Source of the DNA: Ramlibacter tataouinensis
GTDB lineage: Bacteria; Pseudomonadota; Gammaproteobacteria; Burkholderiales; Burkholderiaceae_C
NCBI RefSeq assembly: GCF_001580455.1
Contig: NZ_CP010951.1
Coordinates: 2,294,001 to 2,358,000 of the forward strand
Direction of reading: 5' to 3'
Length of the DNA stretch: 64,000 nt
Shown here: one piece after another, positions 41,168 through 50,350 of the stretch
How the letters are laid out: each line of letters starts with the position of its first letter
Position numbering within the stretch: position 1 is the first letter of the stretch
Notes under the pieces: generated by a model
The model's input: the letters and a program-made list of their open reading frames with translations, nothing else
Told to the model about the DNA's origin: nothing
Databases searched by the model: none
Made by a program: the position numbers and the translations under genes

Positions 41168-42439
41168 ATGAACGCGCTCAATGTCGCCGAATACATGCAG
41201 ACGCTGGGCCTGCAGGCACGCCAGGCGTCCGCCGCCATGGCGCGCGCCGAGGCCGCCACCCGCAACCAGGCGTTGCGCGCGCTGGCCGCGCTGCTGCGCG
41301 CCAGCACGGCGGACCTGCAGGCGGCCAACGCGCGCGACATCGATCGCGCGGTCGCGGCCGGCCTGGCGGCGCCCATGGTCGACCGGCTCAAGCTCACGCC
41401 CAAGGTGATCGAAACCGTGGCGCAGGGCTGCGAGCAGCTCGCGGCCATGGCCGACGTCATCGGTGACATCGTCGGCATGCGCCAGCAGCCCAGCGGCATC
41501 CGCGTCGGGCAGATGCGCGTGCCGATCGGCGTGTTCGGCATGATCTACGAGAGCCGGCCCAACGTCACGATCGAGGCCGCCAGCCTGTCGATCAAGAGCG
41601 GCAACGCCTGCATCCTGCGCGGCGGTTCGGAGGCGATCGATTCCAACAAGGCGCTGGCGCAGCTGGTGCGGCAGGCGCTGGCCTCGGCCGGCCTGCCGGC
41701 CGAGGCGGTGCAGCTGGTGCAGACCACCGACCGCGAGGCGGTCGGCCAGCTGATCGCCATGCCGGCGTTCGTGGATGTCATCATCCCGCGCGGCGGCAAG
41801 GGCCTGATCGAACGCATCAGCCGGGACGCCAAGGTGCCGGTGATCAAGCACCTGGACGGCAACTGCCATGTGTACGTCGACGCGCCCTGCGACCTCGAGA
41901 TGGCGGTGAAGGTCACCGACAACGCCAAGACCCAGAAGTACAGCCCCTGCAACGCGATCGAGGGCCTGCTGGTGGCGCGCGCGGTCGCGCCGCAGTTCCT
42001 GCCCCGGATCGCCGCGGTGTTCGAGGCCAAGGGGGTCGAGATGCGCTGCGACGCCGACGCCCGCACGATCATCGGCGAGGCGCGCACCCGGGCGGCGACC
42101 GAGCAGGACTGGTCGGAGGAATACCTGGCGCCCATCATCAGCATCAAGGTGGTGGCCGGCCTGGACGAGGCGATTGCCCACATCAACCACTACGGCAGCC
42201 ACCACACCGACGCCATCCTCACGCGCGACCACATGCACGCCCAGCGCTTCCTGCGCGAGGTCGACTCGGCCAGCGTGATGGTCAACACCAGCCCGCGCTT
42301 TGCCGACGGCTTCGAGTACGGGCTGGGCGCCGAAATCGGCATCAGCACCGACAAGTTCCACGCCCGCGGGCCGGTGGGCATCGAAGGGCTCACCTCGCTC
42401 AAGTGGGTGGTGCTCGGCAACGGCGAGTTGCGCAGCTGA
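41168..42439 (+). CDS. proA: Glutamate-5-semialdehyde dehydrogenase
   Basis: The 423-residue NADPH enzyme reduces glutamyl 5-phosphate in proline synthesis. It has MIYESRPNVTIEAASLSIKSG, the catalytic Cys in YSPCNAIEGLLV, and SVMVNTSPRFADGFEYGLGAEIGIST near the end, all typical of ProA. proB is not adjacent. Its substrate class overlaps with the product of rocD upstream. It starts 7 bases after holA. Confidence 0.97.
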   Translation: MNALNVAEYMQTLGLQARQASAAMARAEAATRNQALRALAALLRASTADLQAANARDIDRAVAAGLAAPMVDRLKLTPKVIETVAQGCEQLAAMADVIGDIVGMRQQPSGIRVGQMRVPIGVFGMIYESRPNVTIEAASLSIKSGNACILRGGSEAIDSNKALAQLVRQALASAGLPAEAVQLVQTTDREAVGQLIAMPAFVDVIIPRGGKGLIERISRDAKVPVIKHLDGNCHVYVDAPCDLEMAVKVTDNAKTQKYSPCNAIEGLLVARAVAPQFLPRIAAVFEAKGVEMRCDADARTIIGEARTRAATEQDWSEEYLAPIISIKVVAGLDEAIAHINHYGSHHTDAILTRDHMHAQRFLREVDSASVMVNTSPRFADGFEYGLGAEIGISTDKFHARGPVGIEGLTSLKWVVLGNGELRS

Positions 42440-42494
42440 GGGCAGGCGAGGGCCCGGCCGGGTCTTGCAGGGGCCGCAGCCGCCCCCAAATCCC

Positions 42495-42500
42495 TACAAT
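42495..42500 (+). promoter_or_regulatory. Putative -10 element of gshA
   Basis: TACAAT within CCTACAATC lies 29 bases before the gshA ATG. CTACAATC also precedes bamE and lptA. No strong -35 was found. Confidence 0.45.
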
Positions 42501-42529
42501 CTTCTCAGCAAGAAAGCGCCAAGGGCCGC

Positions 42530-43825
42530 ATGGTTCCGCATCTCATCACCGCCCTGACCGGGCCCATCAACGAGCTCGAGCAACGCGTGCTCGAGTCCAT
42601 GCCGGCGATCGAGCGCTGGTTCCGGCTCGAGTGGATGGAGCACACGCCGCCGTTCTACACCTCGGTGGACCTGCGCAACGCCGGCTTCAAGCTGGCGCCG
42701 GTCGACACCAACCTGTTCCCGGCGCGCTGGAGCAACCTGACACCGGAGATGCTGCCGCTGGCGGTGCAGTCGGCCATGGCGGCGATCGAGAAGATCTGCC
42801 CGGACGCCAAGAACCTGCTGGTCATTCCGGAAAACGACACCCGCAACACCTTCTACCTGGCCAACCTGGCCCAGCTCAAGCGCATCTTCCACATGGCCGG
42901 GCTGAACGTGCGCATCGGCTCGATCGACCCCGAGCTGAAGGAGCCGAAGACCTTCGAGGTTCCGGGGGGCGAGCGCGTCACGGTGGAGCCGGTGGTGCGC
43001 AGCCGCCGCCGCCTGGGCCTGAAGGACTTCGACCCCTGCACCATCCTGCTCAATAACGACCTGTCCTTGGGCGCGCCCGGCATCGTCGAGGACCTCCATG
43101 AGCAGTACCTGCTGCCGCCCCTGCACGCGGGCTGGTCGGTGCGGCGCAAGAGCAACCACTTCAAGAGCTACGAGGAAGTGGCCAAGCGCTTCGGCAAGAT
43201 GCTGGGCATCGACCCCTGGCTGATCAATCCCATGTTCAACATGTGCGGCGAGGTCGACTTCAGCCAGGGCGAGGGCATGGAATGCCTGGCGACCAACGTC
43301 GACGCCCTGCTGACCAAGATCCGCAAGAAGTACAAGGAATACGGGATCAACGAGAAGCCCTTCGTGGTGGTGAAGGCGGACAACGGCACCTGCGGCATGG
43401 GCATCATGACCGTGCGCGACGTCCGCGACCTGGACGGGCTTTCGCGCAAAGCCAAGGACAAGATGAACGTGATCCAGGACGGGCAGGAGGTCCGCCAGGT
43501 GATCATCCAGGAAGGCGTGCTCACCAACGAGCGCATCAACGACGCCGTGGCCGAGCCGGTGGTCTACATGATGGATCGTTACGTGGTCGGGGGCTTCTAC
43601 CGCGTCCATGCCGACCGCGGCACCGATGAGAATCTCAATGCCCCCGGCTCGGCCTTTGTGCCCCTGGCCTTCGCCGAGAGTACGCGCTTACCTCAGCCGG
43701 GCGAGAAACCCGGCGCCAGCGCGCCCAACCGCTTCTACATGTACGGCGTCATCGGGCGGCTGGCGATGCTGGCCGCCAGCTACGAGCTCGAGGCCACGGA
43801 CCCCGAAGCCGAGGTGTACGATTAG
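42530..43825 (+). CDS. gshA: Glutamate--cysteine ligase, Burkholderiales type
   Basis: The 431-residue protein belongs to the proteobacterial GshA group typical of Burkholderiales rather than the E. coli GshA fold. MVPHLITALTGPINELEQ at the start, FYLANLAQLKRIFHMAGL in the middle, and FVVVKADNGTCGMGIMTVRD with an ATP-grasp-like nucleotide loop are its marks. It makes gamma-glutamylcysteine. gshB lies 2.1 kb downstream on the same strand with kup between, the usual arrangement of the group. The ribosome site is weak (AAGG about 5 bases upstream). Confidence 0.93.
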   Translation: MVPHLITALTGPINELEQRVLESMPAIERWFRLEWMEHTPPFYTSVDLRNAGFKLAPVDTNLFPARWSNLTPEMLPLAVQSAMAAIEKICPDAKNLLVIPENDTRNTFYLANLAQLKRIFHMAGLNVRIGSIDPELKEPKTFEVPGGERVTVEPVVRSRRRLGLKDFDPCTILLNNDLSLGAPGIVEDLHEQYLLPPLHAGWSVRRKSNHFKSYEEVAKRFGKMLGIDPWLINPMFNMCGEVDFSQGEGMECLATNVDALLTKIRKKYKEYGINEKPFVVVKADNGTCGMGIMTVRDVRDLDGLSRKAKDKMNVIQDGQEVRQVIIQEGVLTNERINDAVAEPVVYMMDRYVVGGFYRVHADRGTDENLNAPGSAFVPLAFAESTRLPQPGEKPGASAPNRFYMYGVIGRLAMLAASYELEATDPEAEVYD

Positions 43826-43844
43826 CCGTTGCTGCGCTGCAACA

Positions 43845-43868
43845 TGAGGCCGCGCCGGCGCGGTCTCA
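43845..43868 (+). terminator. Hairpin after gshA
   Basis: TGAGGCCGCGC pairs with GCGCGGTCTCA (one G-T pair) 20 bases after the gshA stop. There is no T-run downstream, so it is a weak terminator or a stabilising 3' structure. Confidence 0.5.
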
Positions 43869-43889
43869 GCGGCGCACAATAGCGATCCC

Positions 43890-43895
43890 TACAGT
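43890..43895 (+). promoter_or_regulatory. Putative -10 element of kup
   Basis: TACAGT lies 40 bases before the kup GTG, within GCGATCCCTACAGTCA, the same 16 bases as upstream of the DUF4148 gene (6143-6158). Confidence 0.45.
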
Positions 43896-43935
43896 CAGAA
43901 CCCCGCCGGCCGTTGGGGGCCAAGCGGGGCCACAA

Positions 43936-45804
43936 GTGCAGAACTCGAAATCATCGCTTGCCGCGCTCACCCTGGGCGCCATCGGCGTCGTGTACGGCGA
44001 CATCGGCACCAGCGTGCTGTATGCGATGAAGGCGGTGTTCGAGACCGGCCACATCTCGTTCGCGCCCGACAACGTGTATGGCGTGCTGTCCGTCCTGTTC
44101 TGGACGCTCACCGTCATCGTCTCCGTCAAGTACGTGGTGCTGGTGCTGCGGGCCGACAACAACGGCGAGGGCGGCCTGGTGGCGATGCTGGCGCTGGCCT
44201 CGCAGGCGGTGAAGGACAAGCCGAAGCTGCGCACCGTCCTGCTGGGCATCGGCATGTTCGGCACTTCGCTGTTCTATGGCGACGGCGTGATCACCCCGGC
44301 CATCTCGGTGCTGTCCGCGGTCGAAGGCCTGGAAGTGGTGTCGCCGCGCTTCAAGGAGTGGGTGATCCCGCTCACCCTCGTGGTGCTGTTCTGCCTGTTC
44401 GCGGTGCAAAAGCGCGGCACCGCCGGCATCGGCCGCTTCTTCGGGCCGATCACGCTGATCTGGTTCATCGCGATCGCGGCCCTGGGCGTGTCGCACATCG
44501 TGAACCACCCGGAGATCCTGCAGGCACTGAACCCCTGGCATGCCCTGCGCTTCATGGCGCGCCAGCCCGGCACCAGCTTCATCATCCTCGGCGCCGTCGT
44601 GCTGTGTGTGACCGGGGCCGAGGCGCTGTATGCGGACCTGGGCCACTTCGGCAAGCGGCCGATCCGCCTGGCCTGGTTCTCCGTCGTGATGCCGGCGCTG
44701 ACGCTGAACTATTTCGGCCAGGGCGCGCTGCTGCTGGCCAACCCCGAGGCGGTCAAGAACCCCTTCTTCATGATGTCGCCCGAGTGGGCGCAACTGCCCA
44801 TGGTGCTGCTGGCCACTGCCGCCACGGTGGTGGCCTCGCAGGCGCTGATCACCGGCGCGTTCAGCGTCACCAAGCAGGTGATCCAGCTTGGATACCTGCC
44901 GCGCCTGAACATCATGCACACCAGCGTGCGCGACACCGGCCAGATCTACATCCCGGCGGTGAACTGGGGCCTGTTCGCCGCCATCGTGCTGGCGGTGGTG
45001 CTGTTCCGCACGTCCACCGCCCTGGGCGCCGCCTACGGCATCGCCGTCACGCTGGACATGCTGATCACGACGGTGCTGACCTTCTTCGTGATCCGCTATG
45101 GCTGGAAGTACCCGCTGGCCCTGTGCATCGCGGCGACCGGCTGGTTCTTCGTCATCGACGTCACCTTCTTCGCCTCCAACATGCTCAAGCTGATCGACGG
45201 CGGCTGGTTCCCGCTGATGATCGGCGGCGCGATCTTCACCTTGATGACGACCTGGAAGCACGGCCGCCGCCTGCTGAACGACAAGCTGCGCGCCGACGCG
45301 ATCCCGCTGCGGGAGTTCCTCGAAGCCGTGTTCGTCAACCCGCCCACCCGGGTCGAAGGCACCGCGGTCTTCCTCACCGCCGAACCGGGGACCGTGCCGA
45401 ACGCGATGCTGCACAACCTCAAGCACAACAAGGTGCTGCATGAACACAACCTGTTCGTCACGGTGCGCAACCACGAGGTGCCCTGGATCGGCATCAACAA
45501 GCGCGCGGAGATCGAATCCCTGGGCCACAGCTGCTGGCAGGTGATCCTGCACTACGGGTTCAAGAACGACCCCGACGTGCCGCGCGCGCTGGAACAGATC
45601 CGCGGCCATGGCTGCGACATCGAGCGCATGACGACCAGCTACTTCCTGTCGCGCGACACGGTGATCCCGACCATCGGCAGCGGCATGGCGCCCTGGCGCG
45701 AAAAGCTGTTCGCGCAGATGCACCACAACGCCAGCGCCGCGGCCGACTTCCTGAACCTGCCGAACAACTCGGTGGTGGAGCTCGGCTCGAAAATCGAAAT
45801 CTAG
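43936..45804 (+). CDS. kup: Low-affinity potassium transporter Kup
   Basis: The 622-residue protein is a KUP/HAK/KT potassium:proton symporter with about twelve membrane segments in residues 1-440 and a cytoplasmic C-terminal domain. GVVYGDIGTSVLYAMK near the start and GDGVITPAISVLSAVEGLEV are family hallmarks. It starts at a GTG with no clear Shine-Dalgarno. Directly after its stop lies the first copy of a four-stem structured element. Its place between gshA and gshB may reflect the link of glutathione to potassium balance. Confidence 0.96.
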   Translation: MQNSKSSLAALTLGAIGVVYGDIGTSVLYAMKAVFETGHISFAPDNVYGVLSVLFWTLTVIVSVKYVVLVLRADNNGEGGLVAMLALASQAVKDKPKLRTVLLGIGMFGTSLFYGDGVITPAISVLSAVEGLEVVSPRFKEWVIPLTLVVLFCLFAVQKRGTAGIGRFFGPITLIWFIAIAALGVSHIVNHPEILQALNPWHALRFMARQPGTSFIILGAVVLCVTGAEALYADLGHFGKRPIRLAWFSVVMPALTLNYFGQGALLLANPEAVKNPFFMMSPEWAQLPMVLLATAATVVASQALITGAFSVTKQVIQLGYLPRLNIMHTSVRDTGQIYIPAVNWGLFAAIVLAVVLFRTSTALGAAYGIAVTLDMLITTVLTFFVIRYGWKYPLALCIAATGWFFVIDVTFFASNMLKLIDGGWFPLMIGGAIFTLMTTWKHGRRLLNDKLRADAIPLREFLEAVFVNPPTRVEGTAVFLTAEPGTVPNAMLHNLKHNKVLHEHNLFVTVRNHEVPWIGINKRAEIESLGHSCWQVILHYGFKNDPDVPRALEQIRGHGCDIERMTTSYFLSRDTVIPTIGSGMAPWREKLFAQMHHNASAAADFLNLPNNSVVELGSKIEI

Positions 45805-45807
45805 GTT

Positions 45808-45934
45808 CACTTGAAATTCGCTGGCGCGAATTTCAAGTGGCTTGATCAGTGTGAAGGGGCCCGGCAAAGCCGGTTCCCCTTCACAGGTGAGATCGGCTGC
45901 ACGTTGTTTCGCCCGATCCGGTGCCGCTGCGCGG
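45808..45934 (+). ncRNA. Four-stem structured intergenic element, copy 1 (kup-gshB)
   Basis: Four successive stems begin 3 bases after the kup stop: a perfect 14-bp stem (45808-45821 with 45826-45839); a 9-bp stem GTGAAGGGG/CCCCTTCAC (45851-45859 with 45876-45884) enclosing CCGGC-AAA-GCCGG; GATCGG/CCGATC (45891-45896 with 45913-45918); and CCGC-TGC-GCGG (45924-45934). A TGATC linker joins stems one and two. The copy at 57939-58067 has the same plan with compensatory changes in every stem. No T-run follows. Could be a structured RNA, a processing site or a DNA repeat. Confidence 0.7.
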
Positions 45935-45980
45935 GGGGACGATTTGTGCAACAGTCGGGGTGAGGAAAGACCAGTTGCCC

Positions 45981-46928
45981 ATGAATATCCTGTTTGTCGC
46001 CGATCCGCTGGAAGCCTTCAAGACCTACAAGGACACCACCTTCTCGATGATGCGCGAGGCGCAGCGCCGCGGCCACCGCGTGAGCGCCTGCGAGCCGCGC
46101 CACCTGGCCTGGGAGTCCGGCGGACAAGTGCGCGCGGCGGTGCGCGACATCGAACTCACCGGCGATGGGCACGCGTGGTTTCGCGAAACCGGCGCGCGTG
46201 ATGCGGCGCTGCACGAATTCGACGCCGTGATCATGCGCAAGGACCCGCCGTTCGACAGCGAGTACTTCTACGCCACCCACCTGCTGGAGCAGGCCGAGCG
46301 CGAGGGCGCGCGGGTGTTCAACAAGCCGGCGGCGCTGCGCGACCACCCGGAAAAGCTCGCGGTGATGGAGTTCTCCCAGTTCACCGCGCCCACGCTGGTC
46401 ACCCGCAGCGAAGAGGAGGTCAGGCGCTTCCACCAGCGGCACGGCGAGATCATCCTCAAGCCGCTGGACGGCATGGGCGGCATGGGCATCTTCCGGGTCG
46501 GCCCGGACGGGCTGAACCTGGGCTCCATCATCGAGACGCTGAACCGGCATGGCGCGACCACGATCATGGTGCAGCGCTTCGTGCCCGAGATCGCGCAGGG
46601 CGACAAGCGCGTGCTGGTGATCGGCGGCCAGCCGGTGCCGTTTTGCCTGGCGCGCATCCCGCAAGGCAGCGAGATCCGCGGCAACCTCGCCGCCGGCGGC
46701 AAGGGCGTGGCCCAGCCGATCTCGGCGCGCGACCGCGAGATCGCCGAGGCCATCGGCCCGGCGCTGGCGCAGCGCGGCCTGCTGCTGATCGGCCTGGACG
46801 TGATCGGCGACTGGCTCACCGAGATCAACGTCACCAGCCCGACCTGCTTCCAGGAAATCACCCAGCAGACCGGCTTCGACGTGCCGGCCATGTTCATCGA
46901 CGCGCTCGAAGCGGCGATGGCGCGCTAG
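45981..46928 (+). CDS. gshB: Glutathione synthetase
   Basis: The 315-residue ATP-grasp enzyme joins gamma-glutamylcysteine and glycine. It starts MNILFVADPLEAFKTYKD as in GshB, with MRKDPPFDSEY, the glycine-rich lid KPLDGMGGMGIF, and GLDVIGDWLTEINVTSPTC at the metal site. A GAGGAAAG sits about 15 bases upstream. The four-stem element separates it from kup. The opposing amidotransferase gene ends 4 bases after its stop. Confidence 0.97.
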   Translation: MNILFVADPLEAFKTYKDTTFSMMREAQRRGHRVSACEPRHLAWESGGQVRAAVRDIELTGDGHAWFRETGARDAALHEFDAVIMRKDPPFDSEYFYATHLLEQAEREGARVFNKPAALRDHPEKLAVMEFSQFTAPTLVTRSEEEVRRFHQRHGEIILKPLDGMGGMGIFRVGPDGLNLGSIIETLNRHGATTIMVQRFVPEIAQGDKRVLVIGGQPVPFCLARIPQGSEIRGNLAAGGKGVAQPISARDREIAEAIGPALAQRGLLLIGLDVIGDWLTEINVTSPTCFQEITQQTGFDVPAMFIDALEAAMAR

Positions 46929-46932
46929 CGAC

Positions 46933-47697
46933 TCAAGCCAGCGCCCGGCCGTCCGCGAACACCCGCAGCTCACCGGGCGCGAACGCGGTCCAGTCCTCGT
47001 TCACCGTCAGCGGCGAGGTGACGACCACCGCCACGCGGTCGTCGGGCGTGGTGTTGCGGGCGAAATTGACCGACAGGTCCTCGTCCTTGAGCTGCGCATG
47101 GGCGAAGGGATGCTTGCGTTCCACGAAGAACAGGCTGCTCGAGCAGTGCGCCCACAGCGCCTGCCCGTTGGATAGCAGGAAGTTGAAGGTGCCGTGGCGC
47201 GCGATCATCGGCGTGAGCTCGCGCAGCGTCAGCGTCAGCTCGCGCACGTCGGGCACACCCGCGTGCGACTTCGCCATCTCCTGCATCAGCCAGCAGAAGG
47301 CGCGCTCGCTGTCGGTCGCGCCGACCGGGTGGAAGGCCGCATGCAGCCGCGGATGGAAGTTCTCGAGGTTGCCGTTGTGCGCGAACACCCAGTAGCGGCC
47401 CCACAGCTCGCGCACGAAGGGGTGGCAGTTCTCCAGCGCGATCGCGCCCTGCGTGGCCTTGCGGATGTGCGCGATCACGTTGCGGCTCTTGATCGGGTAG
47501 CGGCGGATCAGGTCGGCGACCGGCGATTCGCTGCTGGGCTGGTGGTCGACGAAATGCCGCAGGCCGGCGCCTTCGAAGAAGGCGATGCCCCAGCCGTCGG
47601 TGTGATGGTCGGTGCGGCCGCCGCGCTGCGCGAACCCGGAGAAGCTGAACGTCACGTCCGTGGGCGTGTTGCAGTTCATCCCGAGCAGCTGGCACAT
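46933..47697 (-). CDS. Class II glutamine amidotransferase (YafJ-like)
   Basis: The 254-residue protein has the N-terminal nucleophile Cys2 (MCQLLGMN), with HHTDGWGIAFFE, IAHIRKATQG and FAHNGNLENF at the glutaminase site. It is only the amidotransferase domain, as in E. coli YafJ and YafJ-like DUG3 homologues that may act on gamma-glutamyl compounds such as glutathione. Its position right after gshB is in keeping with that, but this is inference. It converges with gshB and lies 4 bases downstream of the MFS gene end. Confidence 0.9.
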   Translation of the reverse strand: MCQLLGMNCNTPTDVTFSFSGFAQRGGRTDHHTDGWGIAFFEGAGLRHFVDHQPSSESPVADLIRRYPIKSRNVIAHIRKATQGAIALENCHPFVRELWGRYWVFAHNGNLENFHPRLHAAFHPVGATDSERAFCWLMQEMAKSHAGVPDVRELTLTLRELTPMIARHGTFNFLLSNGQALWAHCSSSLFFVERKHPFAHAQLKDEDLSVNFARNTTPDDRVAVVVTSPLTVNEDWTAFAPGELRVFADGRALA

Positions 47698-47701
47698 GCG
47701 T

Positions 47702-49168
47702 TTATTCTGGCCTGTTTTCAGGCGGCCGGGCAGGTGGACGAAGCTGCCAGGCCGCGACCATGGCGAGGCCGCACAGGGCCGCCAGCAGCCAGAACGATTC
47801 GTGGAAGGCGGCGATGCGCGCGGGCCGGATCCCTGGATTGGACAGCAGGTCGCCGTGCGCCGCGATGCGCCATTCCAGCACGATGCCGCACAGGCTCACG
47901 CCGGTGGCGCCGCCCACCATGCGCAGGAAGTTGATCGTGCTCGATCCTTGCGCAATGAACTTCGGGTCCAGCGCGCGCATCGACCCGAGGTTGAGCGAGG
48001 GAAGGATGAAGCCCAGGCCGATGCGGCCGAGGATGGCCCACACCACCAGCAGCACGATGGGATGCGTGGCGGGCACGGTGAACATCAGCGCGAACGATGC
48101 CGCGAGCAGGGCCAGGCCGGTGGTCACCAGCACGTGCGTGGGATACCGGTCGGCCAGGCGGCCGACGACCGCGATCGTCAGCGCGAGCACCAGGCCGGCA
48201 GGCATCAGGATCGCGCCGACGTAGGACGCCGACAGCTGCAGCCCCAGCTGCATGAAGACGGGCAGCAGGTAGGTCGAGCCGAACAGGGCCGTGCCGTAGA
48301 TGAAGGCCACCAGGCTGCCGAGCGCGAAGTTGCGGTAGCCGAACAGGCGGAGGTCCATCAGCGGCTCGCCCCCGGTCGCGATCAGGCGCCGCTGCCAGGC
48401 CACGAATGCCACGAGCGCGAACGCCGCCCCGGCGAGCAGGGGCCAGGCCAGCGCGCCGCCGCGATGCAGCTCGATGAGACCGTTGAGCAGGCAGAGTGTT
48501 CCTGCGGTGCCGATCACCAGGCCCAGCCAGTCGAGTTTCTTGCCACGGCCCGCCGCGATGCCGCCGGGCGCGGTGTCGGGCACGAAGGTGAACGCCAGCC
48601 AGATCGACGCCAGGCAGAACGGCACGACCATGAAGAAGATCGATCGCCAGCCGAACCAGTCGACCAGCACGCCGCCGATGCTCGGGCCGATCGCCGGCGC
48701 CAGCACCACCCCCATGCCGAAGATGCCGTTGGCGCGGCCCTGCTCATGCGGCTCGAAGGCGCGCAAGATGATGATGGCAGGGATCGGCTGGACGGCGCCG
48801 GCGGCAAGTCCCTCGGCCACGCGCGCGGCCAGCACCAGCGAGAAGAAGCCGGCCAGGCCGCCGACGATGCCGCCGGCTGCCAGCAGCAGCATGGTGCCCA
48901 CATAGAGGCGGCGATAGCCGAACCGGCCGAGCAGCCACGGCGTGGCCAACATCGAGACGGTGGTCGCCACCATGAAGCCCGAACTCACCCATTGCGCCGC
49001 CTCCTGTCCTAGCGTGAACTCGTGGCTCATCCCCGGGATCGCCACGTTCACGATGGTCGACGACATGATCGATGCCATCGTGCCGACCATGACGGAGAGC
49101 AGCAGCAGCCAGCGATAGCGCGGCCCCCAGCGGGCGGTGAGTTCGGCGACGGTCGCCGACCCGCTCAA
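47702..49168 (-). CDS. DHA2-family MFS drug exporter
   Basis: The 488-residue protein has 14 membrane segments expected for the EmrB/QacA group. MVGTMASIMSSTIVNVAIP matches the first segment of EmrB-like exporters and TTVSMLATPWLLGRFGYRRL the second-third loop. GMGVVLAPAIGPSIGG is the motif C of antiporters. It starts at a TTG that overlaps the stop of the upstream CWC gene (TTGA, 49165-49168), preceded by GAGG; no ATG is available before the first segment. Co-transcribed with LysR and CWC genes, it may export the effector sensed by that LysR. Confidence 0.9.
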   Translation of the reverse strand: MSGSATVAELTARWGPRYRWLLLLSVMVGTMASIMSSTIVNVAIPGMSHEFTLGQEAAQWVSSGFMVATTVSMLATPWLLGRFGYRRLYVGTMLLLAAGGIVGGLAGFFSLVLAARVAEGLAAGAVQPIPAIIILRAFEPHEQGRANGIFGMGVVLAPAIGPSIGGVLVDWFGWRSIFFMVVPFCLASIWLAFTFVPDTAPGGIAAGRGKKLDWLGLVIGTAGTLCLLNGLIELHRGGALAWPLLAGAAFALVAFVAWQRRLIATGGEPLMDLRLFGYRNFALGSLVAFIYGTALFGSTYLLPVFMQLGLQLSASYVGAILMPAGLVLALTIAVVGRLADRYPTHVLVTTGLALLAASFALMFTVPATHPIVLLVVWAILGRIGLGFILPSLNLGSMRALDPKFIAQGSSTINFLRMVGGATGVSLCGIVLEWRIAAHGDLLSNPGIRPARIAAFHESFWLLAALCGLAMVAAWQLRPPARPPENRPE

Positions 49169-49374
49169 CGCGGCCTCGCGCAGGCGGGACAGATGCAGGC
49201 CAGCCGCTGGGCTTCGGCCGGCACGCGCGCCAGCAGCCCGGTGCTGAAGTCGACCTGCGTGCACCAGCACGGCGGCTGCTTCTCGCCCGTCAGGCGCTCG
49301 ACTTCCATGGCGCATCGATTGAGCTGCCCGCAAAGGGGGCAGCGGCTGGGATCGAGCTCGGGCACGGCGCTCAC
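49165..49374 (-). CDS. Cysteine-rich CWC-type small protein
   Basis: The 69-residue protein has seven cysteines in pairs: CPLCGQLNRC, PPCWC and ACICPACA. The PCWC core defines the cysteine-rich CWC family, small proteins probably binding zinc and common in proteobacteria; function is unknown. It begins at a GTG overlapping the LysR stop (GTGA at 49371-49374) and ends overlapping the MFS start, so all three are translationally coupled. Confidence 0.85.
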   Translation of the reverse strand: MSAVPELDPSRCPLCGQLNRCAMEVERLTGEKQPPCWCTQVDFSTGLLARVPAEAQRLACICPACARPR

Positions 49375-50276
49375 CCGGCCAGTTTATCCGGCAGGCGCAG
49401 CGTCGCGGCGAGGTGCTGGTAGGTCGCCGCGATGCGGCGCAGGTGGCGCGACTCGGGATGCGCCAGCAGCCACAGCTGCGATTCGCAGGATTCCAGCGGC
49501 GGCGACAGCGCGACCAGCTCGCGCTGGTTCGCCAGCATGAACAGCGGCACGATCCCGATCCCCAGCCCGGCGCCGATCGCGTCGACCACGCCGACGATGC
49601 CGTCAACCAGCAGCGCCGGCGCGAGCCGGGGCCATTGCTTGCGGCGCCAGCGCACGGATGGATGCTCGGGCATCGCGTCGTCGGGCGCGATCCACGCCAG
49701 GGCGTCGAAAGCCTTGCGGCGTTGCGACGCGGGCATGGAGCGCGCCGCGCAGATCGCGAAGCGGATCGTCCCGATGTTGCGGCCGACCAGGTGGCCGGGC
49801 GGCTTGGGTGTTGCGCGCAGGGCGATGTCCGCGTCGCGCCGCGTCAGGCTCATCAGTTCATTGGTCGAGGTGACCTCGAGCTGCAGGCGCGGGTGTTCGG
49901 CAGCCAGCGGCCGGAGCGCGGGCAGCACCAGCCCGCGCAGCACCGAGTCGGTGGTGGTGATCCGCACGCGGCCGGCCAGCTCGCGCTGCGAGCCGGCGGC
50001 GGCGGCGCGCGCGGCCTCCAGCTCGCTTTCGATGCGTTCGGCATGGCGCGCGATCTCGAGCATGGTGTCGCTGGCGAGATAGCCGCCGCGGCTGCGTTCG
50101 AACAAGCGCTGCCCCAGATTTTTCTCGACACGTTGCACGGTGCGAAACACCGTCGAGGCGTCGGCCTGCAGGCGCGCGGCAGCTTCGGCGAGCGTGCCGG
50201 CACGGGCGAGCGCCAGCAGGGCCTCGAGGTCGGCGGCCGTCAGCCGGTATTGCGCTTGTGCAATCAAAGATTTCAT
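49371..50276 (-). CDS. LysR-family transcriptional regulator
   Basis: The 301-residue protein has the LysR helix-turn-helix (residues about 10-70: LAEAAARLQADASTVFRTVQRVEKNLGQRLFERS) and effector domain (about 95-295). MKSLIAQAQYRLT at the start is slightly longer than usual. It is divergent from a glutathione S-transferase gene across 74 bases, which is the probable control site, and heads the operon with CWC and MFS genes. Confidence 0.93.
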   Translation of the reverse strand: MKSLIAQAQYRLTAADLEALLALARAGTLAEAAARLQADASTVFRTVQRVEKNLGQRLFERSRGGYLASDTMLEIARHAERIESELEAARAAAAGSQRELAGRVRITTTDSVLRGLVLPALRPLAAEHPRLQLEVTSTNELMSLTRRDADIALRATPKPPGHLVGRNIGTIRFAICAARSMPASQRRKAFDALAWIAPDDAMPEHPSVRWRRKQWPRLAPALLVDGIVGVVDAIGAGLGIGIVPLFMLANQRELVALSPPLESCESQLWLLAHPESRHLRRIAATYQHLAATLRLPDKLAG

Positions 50277-50308
50277 CGCTGCTTATTTTCTTTGCGATGA
50301 CGCAATCC

Positions 50309-50314
50309 TACAGT
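50309..50314 (+). promoter_or_regulatory. Putative -10 element of the glutathione S-transferase gene
   Basis: TACAGT within TCCTACAGTC lies 36 bases before the ATG at 50351, in the LysR-GST divergent gap. Same string type as before kup and the DUF4148 gene. Confidence 0.4.
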
Positions 50315-50350
50315 CCGGGCCTTCCATCCACCCGAACGAAAGGAATCCCC

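Noticed and set aside
43951..45951. 666-codon minus-strand frame across kup
   Set aside because: kup is certain from its motifs and this is its antisense shadow; the only notable part is that it runs through the four-stem element.
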